Under the pieces are notes generated by a model. That model did no database searches and was not told the origin of the DNA. It saw nothing but the letters and a program-made list of their open reading frames with translations. A program made the translations under genes and the position numbers. Shown here piece by piece: positions 43,462-51,030 of a stretch of 64,000 bases of DNA (the stretch's first letter is position 1; each line of letters opens with the position of its first letter). This DNA comes from a virus, in the IMG/VR virus record IMGVR_UViG_3300031857_000057, positions 39,519 through 103,518 of that record; one strand, 5' to 3'.

Positions 43462-44445
43462 TTAAATAATGTCCTTTATTTGTTCATAAAAAAAATCTGC
43501 TAGATGTATATTTGAATGACTTCCCCAGTGTATATTGTCATTGGCAATATGAAATGTTTCTTTGTCTAAATCTTTTAATTCTTTGTGGCATGTTTCATCA
43601 TCTTTAAAATTTTGTATTAATTGTTCTCTATGTTTTATTTCTTTGTTTGATTCTTTCCAAAAAGATTCTTTAAAAATACTATATTGTGTTGAGTTATTTG
43701 CAATATCAACATTATTTCTCCAACTATATATGCCAAAATCTGCTAGGCTTACATAATTTTTAAAATATTGATCATTAGAAATTTCTTTTAAACCATTTAT
43801 TAAATTGTGAGTGTTATAGTCCCAGGTACCATATATTAATTTAATATTAGCAGATTTACAGTATAACTCCAATAGCTTTATTTGTTGTATAGAAAAATAT
43901 ATAGCAGATCCTATAGGCAAAACATTTTGTATTTCATGTGGCATTTTAGAATACTTTGGCATATATTGCGCTCTTTCAAAAGTATTTACATTATAAAAAC
44001 CAATGTCATCTAAAAAAAATTCTTTATTTTCTTTAGTATACTTTGAAGAAGAAGGATTGATTAAAAAGTTTTTAAATTGAGGAAAGTATGATCTAAATAA
44101 ATCTGGAAATAAACATAATATAATTTTGGGATTACCAAATAAATCAATATAATCAAATATTCTAGAAATTATCCCAGATATTGATGCAGCAGACTTAGAA
44201 ACATCTCCAACACGAATGTTTAATTTTTTTTCAAGAAAATTAGGCCAAGGCATTCCTTTATTAGATAAACCATTTCCAGCAGTAAAAGAGCACCCACCAA
44301 CTAACACATCTGATTTACAAACATTTTTTAATTGTTCAAGATTATTTTTATTTTTTAAACTATTTAAAAATGTGTAAGTTAAAGTGTCTTCTCCTAAAGA
44401 TTTTTTATATATAAAATCTAAATAAAATTTATTTTTTTCTTGCAC
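43462..44445 (-). CDS. SGNH-hydrolase-like protein, copy 2
   Basis: 327 residues, GTG start. 'LVGGCSFTAGNGLSNKG' is block I and 'NIHWGSHSNIHLADFF' is the C-terminal H-containing block. First gene of the operon; the promoter ends 6 nt before the GTG. Confidence 0.65.
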   Translation of the reverse strand: MQEKNKFYLDFIYKKSLGEDTLTYTFLNSLKNKNNLEQLKNVCKSDVLVGGCSFTAGNGLSNKGMPWPNFLEKKLNIRVGDVSKSAASISGIISRIFDYIDLFGNPKIILCLFPDLFRSYFPQFKNFLINPSSSKYTKENKEFFLDDIGFYNVNTFERAQYMPKYSKMPHEIQNVLPIGSAIYFSIQQIKLLELYCKSANIKLIYGTWDYNTHNLINGLKEISNDQYFKNYVSLADFGIYSWRNNVDIANNSTQYSIFKESFWKESNKEIKHREQLIQNFKDDETCHKELKDLDKETFHIANDNIHWGSHSNIHLADFFYEQIKDII

Positions 44446-44451
44446 ATATAC

Positions 44452-44460
44452 ATTTTACCA
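44452..44460 (-). promoter_or_regulatory. Leaderless promoter TGG-TAAAAT before GTG
   Basis: TAAAAT on the reverse strand (44457-44452), TGG before it, and exactly 6 nt to the GTG at 44445. Confidence 0.6.
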
Positions 44461-44470
44461 TAAAGATTAG

Positions 44471-44542
44471 AGCCCCCCGTCAGGATTGAACTGACGACCT
44501 TCCGCTTACAAGGCGGATGCTCTACCACTGAGCTAGGGAGGC
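44471..44542 (-). tRNA. tRNA-Thr (anticodon TGT)
   Basis: Cloverleaf with acceptor GCCTCCC/GGGGGGC, D-arm GCTC/GAGC, anticodon loop CTTGTAA and a T-arm with TTCAATC. Last gene of the tRNA-ahpC-ahpD unit. Confidence 0.9.
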
Positions 44543-44549
44543 TGTAGGG

Positions 44550-45059
44550 CTAAGAGTTTAGTATCTTAGCCAAAGCATTTACGGTTGCTGCAATCCTACC
44601 AATATCACGTAGCTGTTCAACAGTAAATCCTTCTTGTTTTAGTGTTTCATAATGTGCTTTAACACAAAAATGACACTTTCCAATAATAGATGATGCTAAT
44701 GAATATGCCTCAAAATTAGCTTTTGTTGTCCCACCATGGGATGCAATAGCATTCATCCTAAGCTGTGCTGGCAAACCCTTTAGCGCTGGATCATCAGCCA
44801 TTTCAACGTATGGATACCATACATTGTTTTGAGCCATTAGCGCACCAGCGGTCATTGCGGCGTTTTTTTCAACCTCATTAGCTGAACTTGCAGCAATAAA
44901 AGCAATAAGTTTTCCATTACCAGTAGCAAAAGAAGCAGCTAAAGCTAAATGAGTTGCTAATTCTGGATCAACTGTACTTCGGTTAATAACAGAATCAAGG
45001 TTTAGTTTTATATCTTTTGCATACTCAGGCAAAGACTCTTTTAATTGCTCCACCCACAT
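44550..45059 (-). CDS. ahpD: Alkylhydroperoxidase AhpD
   Basis: 169 residues. The proton-relay and redox residues of mycobacterial AhpD are conserved: Glu117 (ANFEAYS), Cys129 and Cys132 (GKCHFCVKAH) and His136. AhpD reduces AhpC, with electrons from lipoyl proteins. Starts in a 1-nt overlap with ahpC. Near full length, so probably functional. Confidence 0.92.
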   Translation of the reverse strand: MWVEQLKESLPEYAKDIKLNLDSVINRSTVDPELATHLALAASFATGNGKLIAFIAASSANEVEKNAAMTAGALMAQNNVWYPYVEMADDPALKGLPAQLRMNAIASHGGTTKANFEAYSLASSIIGKCHFCVKAHYETLKQEGFTVEQLRDIGRIAATVNALAKILNS

Positions 45060-45637
45060 CAGAGTGTTTCTCCGCCAAGCTGTCTATTGCAGGCACAAAG
45101 TTCTCCTGTTTGCAAAGCATCTAGAATTCGCAACGTCTCCTCTGGGCTTCTTCCAACATTAAGATTATTGACCGTAACATGCTGAATAACGTTGTCTGGA
45201 TCAATAATGAAAGTTGCACGAAGAGCAACACCATCATCATTTAGAACACCAAGCTGCTCTGCCAAACCTGTTGGAATATTTTCCGCCTCAGTCCAATATT
45301 TTGAATTATTACGAAGTTGATCTGCAAAAGACCACGAATTTGTTTTCTTTAGATCTTCATGTGCATTTCTCCATGCAATCTTACAAAATTCATTATCTGT
45401 TGATCCTGTTAATAATACTGCATCACGATCATTAAAATCGTTAACTAGCTTATCATATGCGACAATTTCTGTCGGGCAAACAAAGGTAAAATCCTTTGGA
45501 TAATATACAACTACTTTCCACTTTCCTGGAAACCATTGTTCGCTTAGCACTTCAAAAACATCATCAGATGCATCAAGTCTCCCTGGCTTCACACCAACGA
45601 TACGAAATGGTTCTAACTTGTATCCTACTGTTTTCAT
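45059..45637 (-). CDS. ahpC: Peroxiredoxin AhpC
   Basis: 192 residues. The peroxidatic Cys54 sits in 'DFTFVCPTEI', and the two C-terminal cysteines (181 and 183, 'ELCACNRQ') match the actinobacterial three-cysteine AhpC. Reduces H2O2, organic peroxides and peroxynitrite. Preceded by AAGGAGAAAG. Paired with ahpD as in mycobacteria, possibly acquired from a host. Protects the infected cell from oxidative stress, perhaps light-induced. Confidence 0.94.
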   Translation of the reverse strand: MKTVGYKLEPFRIVGVKPGRLDASDDVFEVLSEQWFPGKWKVVVYYPKDFTFVCPTEIVAYDKLVNDFNDRDAVLLTGSTDNEFCKIAWRNAHEDLKKTNSWSFADQLRNNSKYWTEAENIPTGLAEQLGVLNDDGVALRATFIIDPDNVIQHVTVNNLNVGRSPEETLRILDALQTGELCACNRQLGGETL

Positions 45638-45666
45638 CTTTCTCCTTATATAAGTGGGTTTCCCCG

Positions 45667-45739
45667 TATCCCCAACGGGATTTGAACCCGTGTTACCGCC
45701 GTGAAAGGGCGATGTCCTAGGCCTCTAGACGATGGGGAC
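45667..45739 (-). tRNA. tRNA-Glu (anticodon TTC)
   Basis: Acceptor GTCCCCA/TGGGGAT (G-T first pair), anticodon loop CTTTCAC, T-loop TTCAAAT. Confidence 0.92.
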
Positions 45740-45743
45740 TGGG

Positions 45744-45817
45744 CGATCCATATCAGACTTGAACTGACGACCTCTTCCGTGACAGGGAAGCGCTCTAACC
45801 AACTGAGCTAATGGACC
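45744..45817 (-). tRNA. tRNA-Asp (anticodon GTC)
   Basis: Acceptor GGTCCAT/ATGGATC, anticodon loop CTGTCAC, T-loop TTCAAGT. Confidence 0.92.
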
Positions 45818-45821
45818 TCAG

Positions 45822-45894
45822 CTGGTCTGGCAGGGCACGATCCTGCGACATTCGCATTAACAGTGCGACGCTCTACCAACTGAGCTACAGACCA
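45822..45894 (-). tRNA. tRNA-Asn (anticodon GTT)
   Basis: Acceptor TGGTCTG/CAGACCA, anticodon loop CTGTTAA. The T-loop reads ATCGTGC rather than TTCRANN, which is unusual. Confidence 0.85.
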
Positions 45895-45903
45895 ATTTAT
45901 TCA

Positions 45904-45932
45904 ATTATAGCAGTACATTGAGTAACTATCAA
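45904..45932 (-). promoter_or_regulatory. tRNA/ahpCD promoter TTGATA-17-TATAAT
   Basis: On the reverse strand TTGATA (45932-45927), 17-nt spacer and TGC-TATAAT (45909-45904), 9 nt before the first tRNA. Divergent from the promoter at 45945. Confidence 0.8.
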
Positions 45933-45944
45933 GCCACCAATGCC

Positions 45945-45953
45945 TGCTATAAT
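45945..45953 (+). promoter_or_regulatory. Leaderless promoter TGC-TATAAT
   Basis: TATAAT at 45948-45953, then exactly 6 nt to the ATG at 45960. Confidence 0.7.
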
Positions 45954-45959
45954 TAAATT

Positions 45960-46715
45960 ATGATGGAATATAATAATTTAGATATAAAAGAATTAAAAAA
46001 TAAAACAGAAATAATATATAAAGATGATGTTATAAAAATATCTCACATAGATAATAACAGCGATTCAGTAGTTATAGTTTTTGCTTATGGATTAAAGCCA
46101 CCAGCCGAACCCAAAGAAAACTTTTACCTTTATACCCGCAATGATAAAAATATCATACATGTTGTTGATCTTATGGTTAGCTGGTTTAATAATTTTACTG
46201 CAGATTTTATTTTAGAAAAAGTAAATCACTTGATTAAAGATAAAAAAATATACCTTTTGGGTATGTCTATGGGGGCATTTAATGCAGTTCAATTTTCTAA
46301 CTATGTGGAGTTTGAAAGGTGCCTTGCTTTTTGTCCACAATTTTTTGTAAAAAAGATGGATATGGATATGTATGATGGATACTTAAGAATTGTTCTTGAA
46401 AGATTAAAAACTTTTAATGTTCACACTTCACAATATTCAAAAGACAAAGAATACTTTATTGTATTTGGGTCTGATGATCAAGAAAAAGCACATTCATATG
46501 ACACAATAAGTTATTGCCATAATGAAAATATAAACGCATCCTTTACAATATTTAATGATTCTCCACATTTAGTTTTAGATTATTTAAATAAAAATGACGG
46601 ACCTGTGTATAAAATTATTGAAAACTTTTTATATGATGATCTTAATACTTTAAAAAGTAAATATTCAAACTACTCTGCAAACTTTTTTCATGCTTCAGAT
46701 AATTTTACTATTTGA
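45960..46715 (+). CDS. Alpha/beta hydrolase
   Basis: 251 residues. Nucleophile elbow G-M-S-M-G at 101-105 (Ser103), acid in 'FIVFGSDDQEK' and His in 'SPHLVLDY' form a triad. No signal peptide, so cytoplasmic. Substrate unknown; an ester from the nearby acyl/carbamoyl decoration system is possible. Its tail overlaps a convergent gene by 28 nt. Confidence 0.72.
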   Translation: MMEYNNLDIKELKNKTEIIYKDDVIKISHIDNNSDSVVIVFAYGLKPPAEPKENFYLYTRNDKNIIHVVDLMVSWFNNFTADFILEKVNHLIKDKKIYLLGMSMGAFNAVQFSNYVEFERCLAFCPQFFVKKMDMDMYDGYLRIVLERLKTFNVHTSQYSKDKEYFIVFGSDDQEKAHSYDTISYCHNENINASFTIFNDSPHLVLDYLNKNDGPVYKIIENFLYDDLNTLKSKYSNYSANFFHASDNFTI

Positions 46716-46876
46716 TATTTGTTTTCATTTAGTTTATCTATAATTGCATATGCGATCATGTGGTAGTCCATTTCAATCGCAGAGTTTTCACTGTCTATTT
46801 TATGAACTATTACAGCATCTGCATATGAATGTTGCAGCGCATCAAAGATTATTTCTTTTATCTCTTTATTGTCCAT
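46688..46876 (-). CDS. Small protein, unknown (convergent)
   Basis: 62 residues with a TAGAAT element 8 nt upstream of the ATG. 'AIEMDYHMIAYAIIDKL' is the most conserved-looking helix. Convergent overlap of 28 nt with the hydrolase gene. Confidence 0.55.
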   Translation of the reverse strand: MDNKEIKEIIFDALQHSYADAVIVHKIDSENSAIEMDYHMIAYAIIDKLNENKYQIVKLSEA

Positions 46877-46910
46877 TGTATTTAATTCTACTACAATTTA
46901 TTTATGCCTA

Positions 46911-46919
46911 TGATATAAT
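46911..46919 (+). promoter_or_regulatory. Leaderless promoter TGA-TATAAT
   Basis: TATAAT at 46914-46919, exactly 6 nt before the ATG at 46926. Confidence 0.7.
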
Positions 46920-46925
46920 GAAATT

Positions 46926-47411
46926 ATGAACATTGCTTTGCTTGGAAATGGGCATGTTGCACAAGCATTAATAAATATTATTGATGAAGAAAAACATGTA
47001 CTAATATCTTATGATAGAAATTCCAATTTTGATGAAATACCATTATCACCAATTATTGATATCGTTATTGATATGCTTGCACATAATAACGAAGCGGTAC
47101 AAATATCAAAAAATATAATAAAAGGATCTTTATATTATGGCAAAAGCGTAATAACTTGTAATAAAAAATTAATGAATATTTATGGGGCAGAATTATGTAA
47201 TTTTGCAAAAGATACAAGTGGTAAGTTTTATATAAATTCTTTAGTAGCTTCTTCTAATACGTTTATTCCATATCCAGAATATCTATCAATCTATAACTTC
47301 ATTGATAATTCTGATAAAGAAAGCATATTTCAATATCGTGGGGCAGGTCCAGAAGAGACCGCTAAATTTATAAATGATGAAATAACAAGGATTGAGACGA
47401 ATGAAAAGTAA
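46926..47411 (+). CDS. Shortened homoserine-dehydrogenase-like protein
   Basis: 161 residues. The NAD-binding start 'MNIALLGNGHVAQALINII', 'SVITCNKKLMNIYGAEL' (like the T-A-N-K motif) and the C-terminal 'YRGAGPEETAKFINDEI' (like the G-P-G-A-G...T-A signature) recall homoserine dehydrogenase, but the substrate/catalytic region is greatly reduced (bacterial enzymes are about 400 residues). May be a regulatory or altered-substrate oxidoreductase. Overlaps the next gene by 11 nt. Confidence 0.55.
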   Translation: MNIALLGNGHVAQALINIIDEEKHVLISYDRNSNFDEIPLSPIIDIVIDMLAHNNEAVQISKNIIKGSLYYGKSVITCNKKLMNIYGAELCNFAKDTSGKFYINSLVASSNTFIPYPEYLSIYNFIDNSDKESIFQYRGAGPEETAKFINDEITRIETNEK

Positions 47412-47979
47412 AGAAATAGCCCCTGGCATTGAGCTGTGGGAAAACTTTTTGACTGATGAAGAGCATGAATATCTTATTAATACTTGCAGATCATTGACTC
47501 AGCAAGATTGGGAAGCAACATATCATAATCAATTTCAATACAATCTAGACAGGGATGGAAAAGAACCTAACAATGAATGGAAAGATAGAATATATCAATT
47601 TCCAAAAGATCATCCAGTTATAAAATCAATAAATAAAAGAATTAACGATTTTGTAACGAAAAAGGGAGAGTATCCAGGATTACTATCTAGGGCTCAAAGA
47701 CATTACCCTGGATCATTTTTAAACGAGCACTATGATTCTGTACAAAGTAAATCTTTGTCACATGCGTTGGTGCTATATCTCAATGACGATTATTCTGGGG
47801 GAGAACTTTATTTTAAAAAATTTAACATTGAGTTTAATCCACCAGTTAAATCTTTGATAAAGTTCCCTTCAACTGAAGACTATATGCATGGAATAAACAT
47901 GGTCAATGATGGTCCAGATAGATTTGTATTGACTAGTTTTATTTGGAACAATCAACAATCAGCAAAAATTGGACGATAA
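47401..47979 (+). CDS. 2-oxoglutarate/Fe(II)-dependent oxygenase
   Basis: 192 residues from the ATG at 47401. H-x-D in 'LNEHYDSVQ', 'LYLNDDYSGGELYF' and the distal His in 'YMHGINMVNDGPDRF' with Arg nearby. Prolyl-4-hydroxylase-like, as is the protein at 8234. Coupled to the homoserine-dehydrogenase-like gene, suggesting that both act on an amino-acid-like substrate (inference). Confidence 0.78.
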   Translation: MKSKEIAPGIELWENFLTDEEHEYLINTCRSLTQQDWEATYHNQFQYNLDRDGKEPNNEWKDRIYQFPKDHPVIKSINKRINDFVTKKGEYPGLLSRAQRHYPGSFLNEHYDSVQSKSLSHALVLYLNDDYSGGELYFKKFNIEFNPPVKSLIKFPSTEDYMHGINMVNDGPDRFVLTSFIWNNQQSAKIGR

Positions 47980-47982
47980 ATT

Positions 47983-48939
47983 TTATTTTATTGATTCTAA
48001 AAATCCTTGTGCTACATGTGCATGATTGTGTATTCCCATATGTTGTTTATCAGAAGCAAAATGCCACAAAATCTTATAATCATCTTTTATTTTAATATTA
48101 AATTGATCTAAACATATGTAATTGCATTTATGATCTTCTTTGTTTAAATCATCAAGACTACATGAAGATCCACAATTTTTAAATTTTTTAAAAGTAAAAA
48201 AATTGTCACGGTTTATACAAAATTCATCACTTGCAAAAAAAACTTCTTCAAATATTTTATCCGTAAGATTATTCCAAGTGCTCCAGACAAATTTTATATC
48301 TAAAAGTTTACACATGGTTGTTAGAATATATAGTGCATTTACATATTGTTTAATAGCTTCATGTGGAGGAATTATATCTTCTACGACGGCAGGAAATTTT
48401 ACTACTGAATCTTTTAGGTATAGCTCTCCAGTTTCAAAATCCATAGTTTTTAATTGTGAACTTGTAATATAAGTTACATCTTTTTTAGATAAAAAATGAT
48501 CTTTTTTGTTTTTATAAAAAATTCTATCTATCGTATGGAAATATCTCAAACAGTCTGGCATAAAAGCAAAAATATATTTTGGCTTACCGACAATATTTAA
48601 ATAACTTATTGCTGATGCGGCTATCTGTTCTGCAGAACCACCACAAATACCTAGGTTTGCCACCTTCATTCCAGTTGTTTTTTCAATAATTGATGACCAA
48701 ATATATTCTTCAGGTACTCCAACACCAAATGTTTGAGAACATCCTATTGCTAAAATATCACATGGAGATCCTTCAACTATATCTTTTAAATCTCTGTATC
48801 TATAATTATTTTGATGATAATCAATTTTTAACAATATGTCTTCTTTATCAAATTTAATATAGTTATGTATAAAATTTTTATTGTATAGTCCAAATGCAAA
48901 ACCAAGATGATCAAATATATTAGTAGACAAATGGTGCAT
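47983..48939 (-). CDS. SGNH-hydrolase-like protein, copy 3
   Basis: 318 residues. 'LAIGCSQTFGVGVPEEY', 'GGSAEQIAASAI' and 'KQHMGIHNHAHVAQ' match the other two copies. Separated by 3 nt from the convergent oxygenase. Upstream is a purine/pyrimidine-biased AT-rich stretch (48940-49020) with no clear promoter. Confidence 0.65.
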   Translation of the reverse strand: MHHLSTNIFDHLGFAFGLYNKNFIHNYIKFDKEDILLKIDYHQNNYRYRDLKDIVEGSPCDILAIGCSQTFGVGVPEEYIWSSIIEKTTGMKVANLGICGGSAEQIAASAISYLNIVGKPKYIFAFMPDCLRYFHTIDRIFYKNKKDHFLSKKDVTYITSSQLKTMDFETGELYLKDSVVKFPAVVEDIIPPHEAIKQYVNALYILTTMCKLLDIKFVWSTWNNLTDKIFEEVFFASDEFCINRDNFFTFKKFKNCGSSCSLDDLNKEDHKCNYICLDQFNIKIKDDYKILWHFASDKQHMGIHNHAHVAQGFLESIK

Positions 48940-49029
48940 GCTTTATTTTTTTCTTTCTTTTAAAAATTTTTAATATTTTATATAAATAATATTGAATTTT
49001 TAATTTCATTTTTAAATTATACCATACAG

Positions 49030-49102
49030 TACCCCTAGTTGGATTTGAACCAACGCTTGGACGATTTTAAGTCGTCTGCCTCTACCGCTGGGCTATAGGG
49101 GC
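49030..49102 (-). tRNA. tRNA-Leu (anticodon TAA) with a short variable region
   Basis: Acceptor GCCCCTA/TAGGGGT, Leu-like D-arm (GGTAGAGGCA), anticodon stem GACGA/TCGTC with loop CTTAAAA, T-loop TTCAAAT. The variable region is only about 5 nt (CAAGC), while tRNA-Leu normally has a long variable arm. Confidence 0.8.
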
Positions 49103-49106
49103 TCAG

Positions 49107-49179
49107 TGTCCCCACTTGGGTTTGAACCAAGGACCCGCAGATTAAAAGTCTGCTGCTCTACCAACTGAGCTATAGGGAC
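49107..49179 (-). tRNA. tRNA-Lys (anticodon TTT)
   Basis: Acceptor GTCCCTA/TGGGGAC, anticodon loop CTTTTAA, T-loop TTCAAAC. Confidence 0.92.
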
Positions 49180-49181
49180 AG

Positions 49182-49255
49182 TAGAATGCTTTGGAATTGA
49201 ACCAAACTCCAAGATGCTTATAAGACACCTTCTGACCACCAGCCAGCCGCATTCC
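49182..49255 (-). tRNA. tRNA-Ile (anticodon TAT)
   Basis: Acceptor GGAATGC/GCATTCT, D-arm CTGG/TCAG, anticodon loop CTTATAA, T-arm TTTGG/CCAAA with loop TTCAATT. Reads AUA, usually a rare codon in higher-GC actinobacteria. Confidence 0.8.
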
Positions 49256-49260
49256 AAACG

Positions 49261-49334
49261 TGGAACAGGTAGGACTTGAACCTACGATGACCGAATTATG
49301 AGTTCGGGGCTTTAACCAACTAAGCTACTGTTCC
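49261..49334 (-). tRNA. tRNA-Met (anticodon CAT)
   Basis: Acceptor GGAACAG/CTGTTCC, anticodon loop CTCATAA, T-arm GTAGG/CCTAC. First pair G-C rather than the C-A mismatch of initiator tRNA, so elongator; a lysidine-modified tRNA-Ile2 is possible. Confidence 0.88.
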
Positions 49335-49341
49335 AGTTTAT

Positions 49342-49560
49342 TTATTTTATAACTTCGTTTAGCCCTCTAGCAATATCAGCAGACACCTGAAATGCTTTCT
49401 TAGTCTGCCTACTCTTTGCTTTACCATGTGTAGCCCAGACTTCATATGTATACTCAATATCAAGAGCAATCTGTTCTCTAATCTCTTTTACTGTAAATAC
49501 AATGAAATCCCACACCTGCTTTTTTTGTTCATCTGTTAATTCTTCTGTCCAATTACCCAT
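49342..49560 (-). CDS. Small helical protein, unknown
   Basis: 72 residues, 'TEELTDEQKKQVWDFIVFTV' then a basic section (KAKSRQTKKAFQ). Overlaps the upstream gene by 8 nt. Unknown. Confidence 0.6.
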   Translation of the reverse strand: MGNWTEELTDEQKKQVWDFIVFTVKEIREQIALDIEYTYEVWATHGKAKSRQTKKAFQVSADIARGLNEVIK

Positions 49561-49666
49561 TTTTATGCTCTTTCAAATGTCGGTTTAGTGTAAAGTACGC
49601 AAAGGAAGAGCGCACCTCAATTTCTTTATTACAGATATCACAAATTACCACCCGATTAGATGCCAT
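49553..49666 (-). CDS. C2H2-like zinc finger microprotein
   Basis: 37 residues. C-x2-C (CDIC) and H-x4-H (RHLKEH) spaced like a classical C2H2 finger. The ATG lies exactly 6 nt after a TTGACT-17-TACAAT promoter, so the gene is well supported despite its size. Confidence 0.7.
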   Translation of the reverse strand: MASNRVVICDICNKEIEVRSSFAYFTLNRHLKEHKNG

Positions 49667-49672
49667 GTATTA

Positions 49673-49701
49673 ATTGTACCCTGCTAAACTTTTAAAGTCA
49701 A
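49673..49701 (-). promoter_or_regulatory. Leaderless promoter TTGACT-17-TACAAT
   Basis: Reverse strand: TTGACT 49701-49696, 17-nt spacer, TACAAT 49678-49673, then 6 nt to the ATG at 49666. Confidence 0.8.
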
Positions 49702-49702
49702 G

Positions 49703-50149
49703 TTATTCGCAGATATATGAAAATGACATATGAAATCTATCGGCCTGTGCTAAATTAAATGGAGTGTTATGATCCATTGGTTCATCTTTTGATGCACTAG
49801 CCATATCCCATACTGTAAAGGTTGTGCTAGATGGAACTAAGTGACCTTTAAGACTGTAGTGATCAGTACCCTGATTAGTAATATCATGCACCGATCCACC
49901 ATAAACATCTGTATGATATTTAGATGCAAACGGTATTGTTAAAGAATATGCTCCAGTACCAAAATTAGTAACACTTGTAAATACTACATCTATTTGAACA
50001 ATGACAAAGTTGCCAATCTTAATATAAGATCCAGTTGCAGGGTTGTTATTAAACGTAAGACCAGTACCAGACCAAACTGGGGAGTATGATTTAATCTCAG
50101 TAGTTAATCCACCAACATCTCCAAATGCGGGATGTGTAAACCGTGCCAT
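49703..50149 (-). CDS. Beta-rich virion-like protein
   Basis: 148 residues, beta-sandwich-like ('YIKIGNFVIVQIDVVFTSVT', 'YSLTIPFASKYH'). Resembles C-terminal domains of tail fibres or decoration proteins. Overlaps the next gene upstream by 1 nt. It could be a minor fibre or head decoration. Confidence 0.6.
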   Translation of the reverse strand: MARFTHPAFGDVGGLTTEIKSYSPVWSGTGLTFNNNPATGSYIKIGNFVIVQIDVVFTSVTNFGTGAYSLTIPFASKYHTDVYGGSVHDITNQGTDHYSLKGHLVPSSTTFTVWDMASASKDEPMDHNTPFNLAQADRFHMSFSYICE

Positions 50150-50424
50150 TATTTCTCCAGATTTATTTTAATTACTGCTGCCTGTAAGCCATCAGCAGAT
50201 CCCATGATAAATAGTTCATCAAAACCAGGTAGTTCAAAAGATATTGAATGATTAGGCAATATCCTAAATCCATAATCTGTTGTTGTGACGCTAGCGTTGC
50301 CAACATACACATACCCCGAAGAATTTATGTTTTGTATCGTAATGTCCATACCACTATGGGTAGTATTTGGAGTCAGGCGGGTAGCCTCAGAATCACTCAG
50401 TGTATAGATAGCATGTAATGTCAT
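50149..50424 (-). CDS. Beta-rich small protein, virion-like
   Basis: 91 residues: 'SGMDITIQNINSSGYVYVGN' and 'LPNHSISFELPGFDELFIMG' resemble the beta-barrel of small phage tail or decoration proteins. Leaderless promoter. Likely partner of the downstream gene. Confidence 0.6.
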   Translation of the reverse strand: MTLHAIYTLSDSEATRLTPNTTHSGMDITIQNINSSGYVYVGNASVTTTDYGFRILPNHSISFELPGFDELFIMGSADGLQAAVIKINLEK

Positions 50425-50430
50425 AGTAAG

Positions 50431-50439
50431 ATTATATCA
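50431..50439 (-). promoter_or_regulatory. Leaderless promoter TGA-TATAAT
   Basis: Reverse strand TATAAT (50436-50431) with 6 nt to the ATG at 50424. Confidence 0.7.
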
Positions 50440-51030
50440 TCTTATATATATTTGATTGAATTGATTGGTATATTGTGGCTCAGACATTGATAATCTAAAT
50501 CCAAAACCAGCAAGATATTCTTTGACATCTTGCTCTAACCATTGATCTTTCCAAAATCTTGCTGTCTCAACCTCAATACATATGCTGCCTATATTTGGAA
50601 GTATACTTGATGCCCCCGTGAGCACCTGACCATTTGCACCTTCGCAGTCAATCCATAAAGCTATATTTTTTTTATCTTCAAACAACTCGTTAAGAGTGGA
50701 TGATTTTACAGATATGTATTCTTTATTTCCCTTATCATTTCTTTTCATTATTGAATTATTAGATGTTAGTTTATGTTGATCAATCTGTATTTCAAAATCT
50801 ATCTCACCAGATACATCAGATATAGCTAAGTTTCTGTAGTCTACACCAGGAATATCTTTAAATTTTTCATACACAAATGGGCTAGCCTCAAATGCATAAA
50901 TTTCTTTCGCTATGCCAACCATTGACTTAGAAAAATCTGCATCATATGCACCCACTTCAATAGTAATTTTTGGCAGCATTACCTTTTGAATATCAATAAA
51001 TGCTGCAAGAATATCTTTGTCTGAGTGCAT
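50437..51030 (-). CDS. FkbM-family methyltransferase
   Basis: 197 residues. 'ITIEVGAYDADFSKSM' (SAM motif I), 'IYAFEASPFVYEKFKD', 'NLAISDVSGEIDF' and 'ALWIDCEGANGQVL' fit the FkbM group. Probably O-methylates a sugar or other hydroxyl. Last gene of an overlapping operon starting at 51664. Confidence 0.8.
   Translation of the reverse strand: MHSDKDILAAFIDIQKVMLPKITIEVGAYDADFSKSMVGIAKEIYAFEASPFVYEKFKDIPGVDYRNLAISDVSGEIDFEIQIDQHKLTSNNSIMKRNDKGNKEYISVKSSTLNELFEDKKNIALWIDCEGANGQVLTGASSILPNIGSICIEVETARFWKDQWLEQDVKEYLAGFGFRLSMSEPQYTNQFNQIYIR

Noticed and set aside
49030-49102. Ochre suppressor tRNA
   Set aside because: The anticodon is 5'-UAA-3', which reads UUA (Leu); a UAA suppressor needs UUA.
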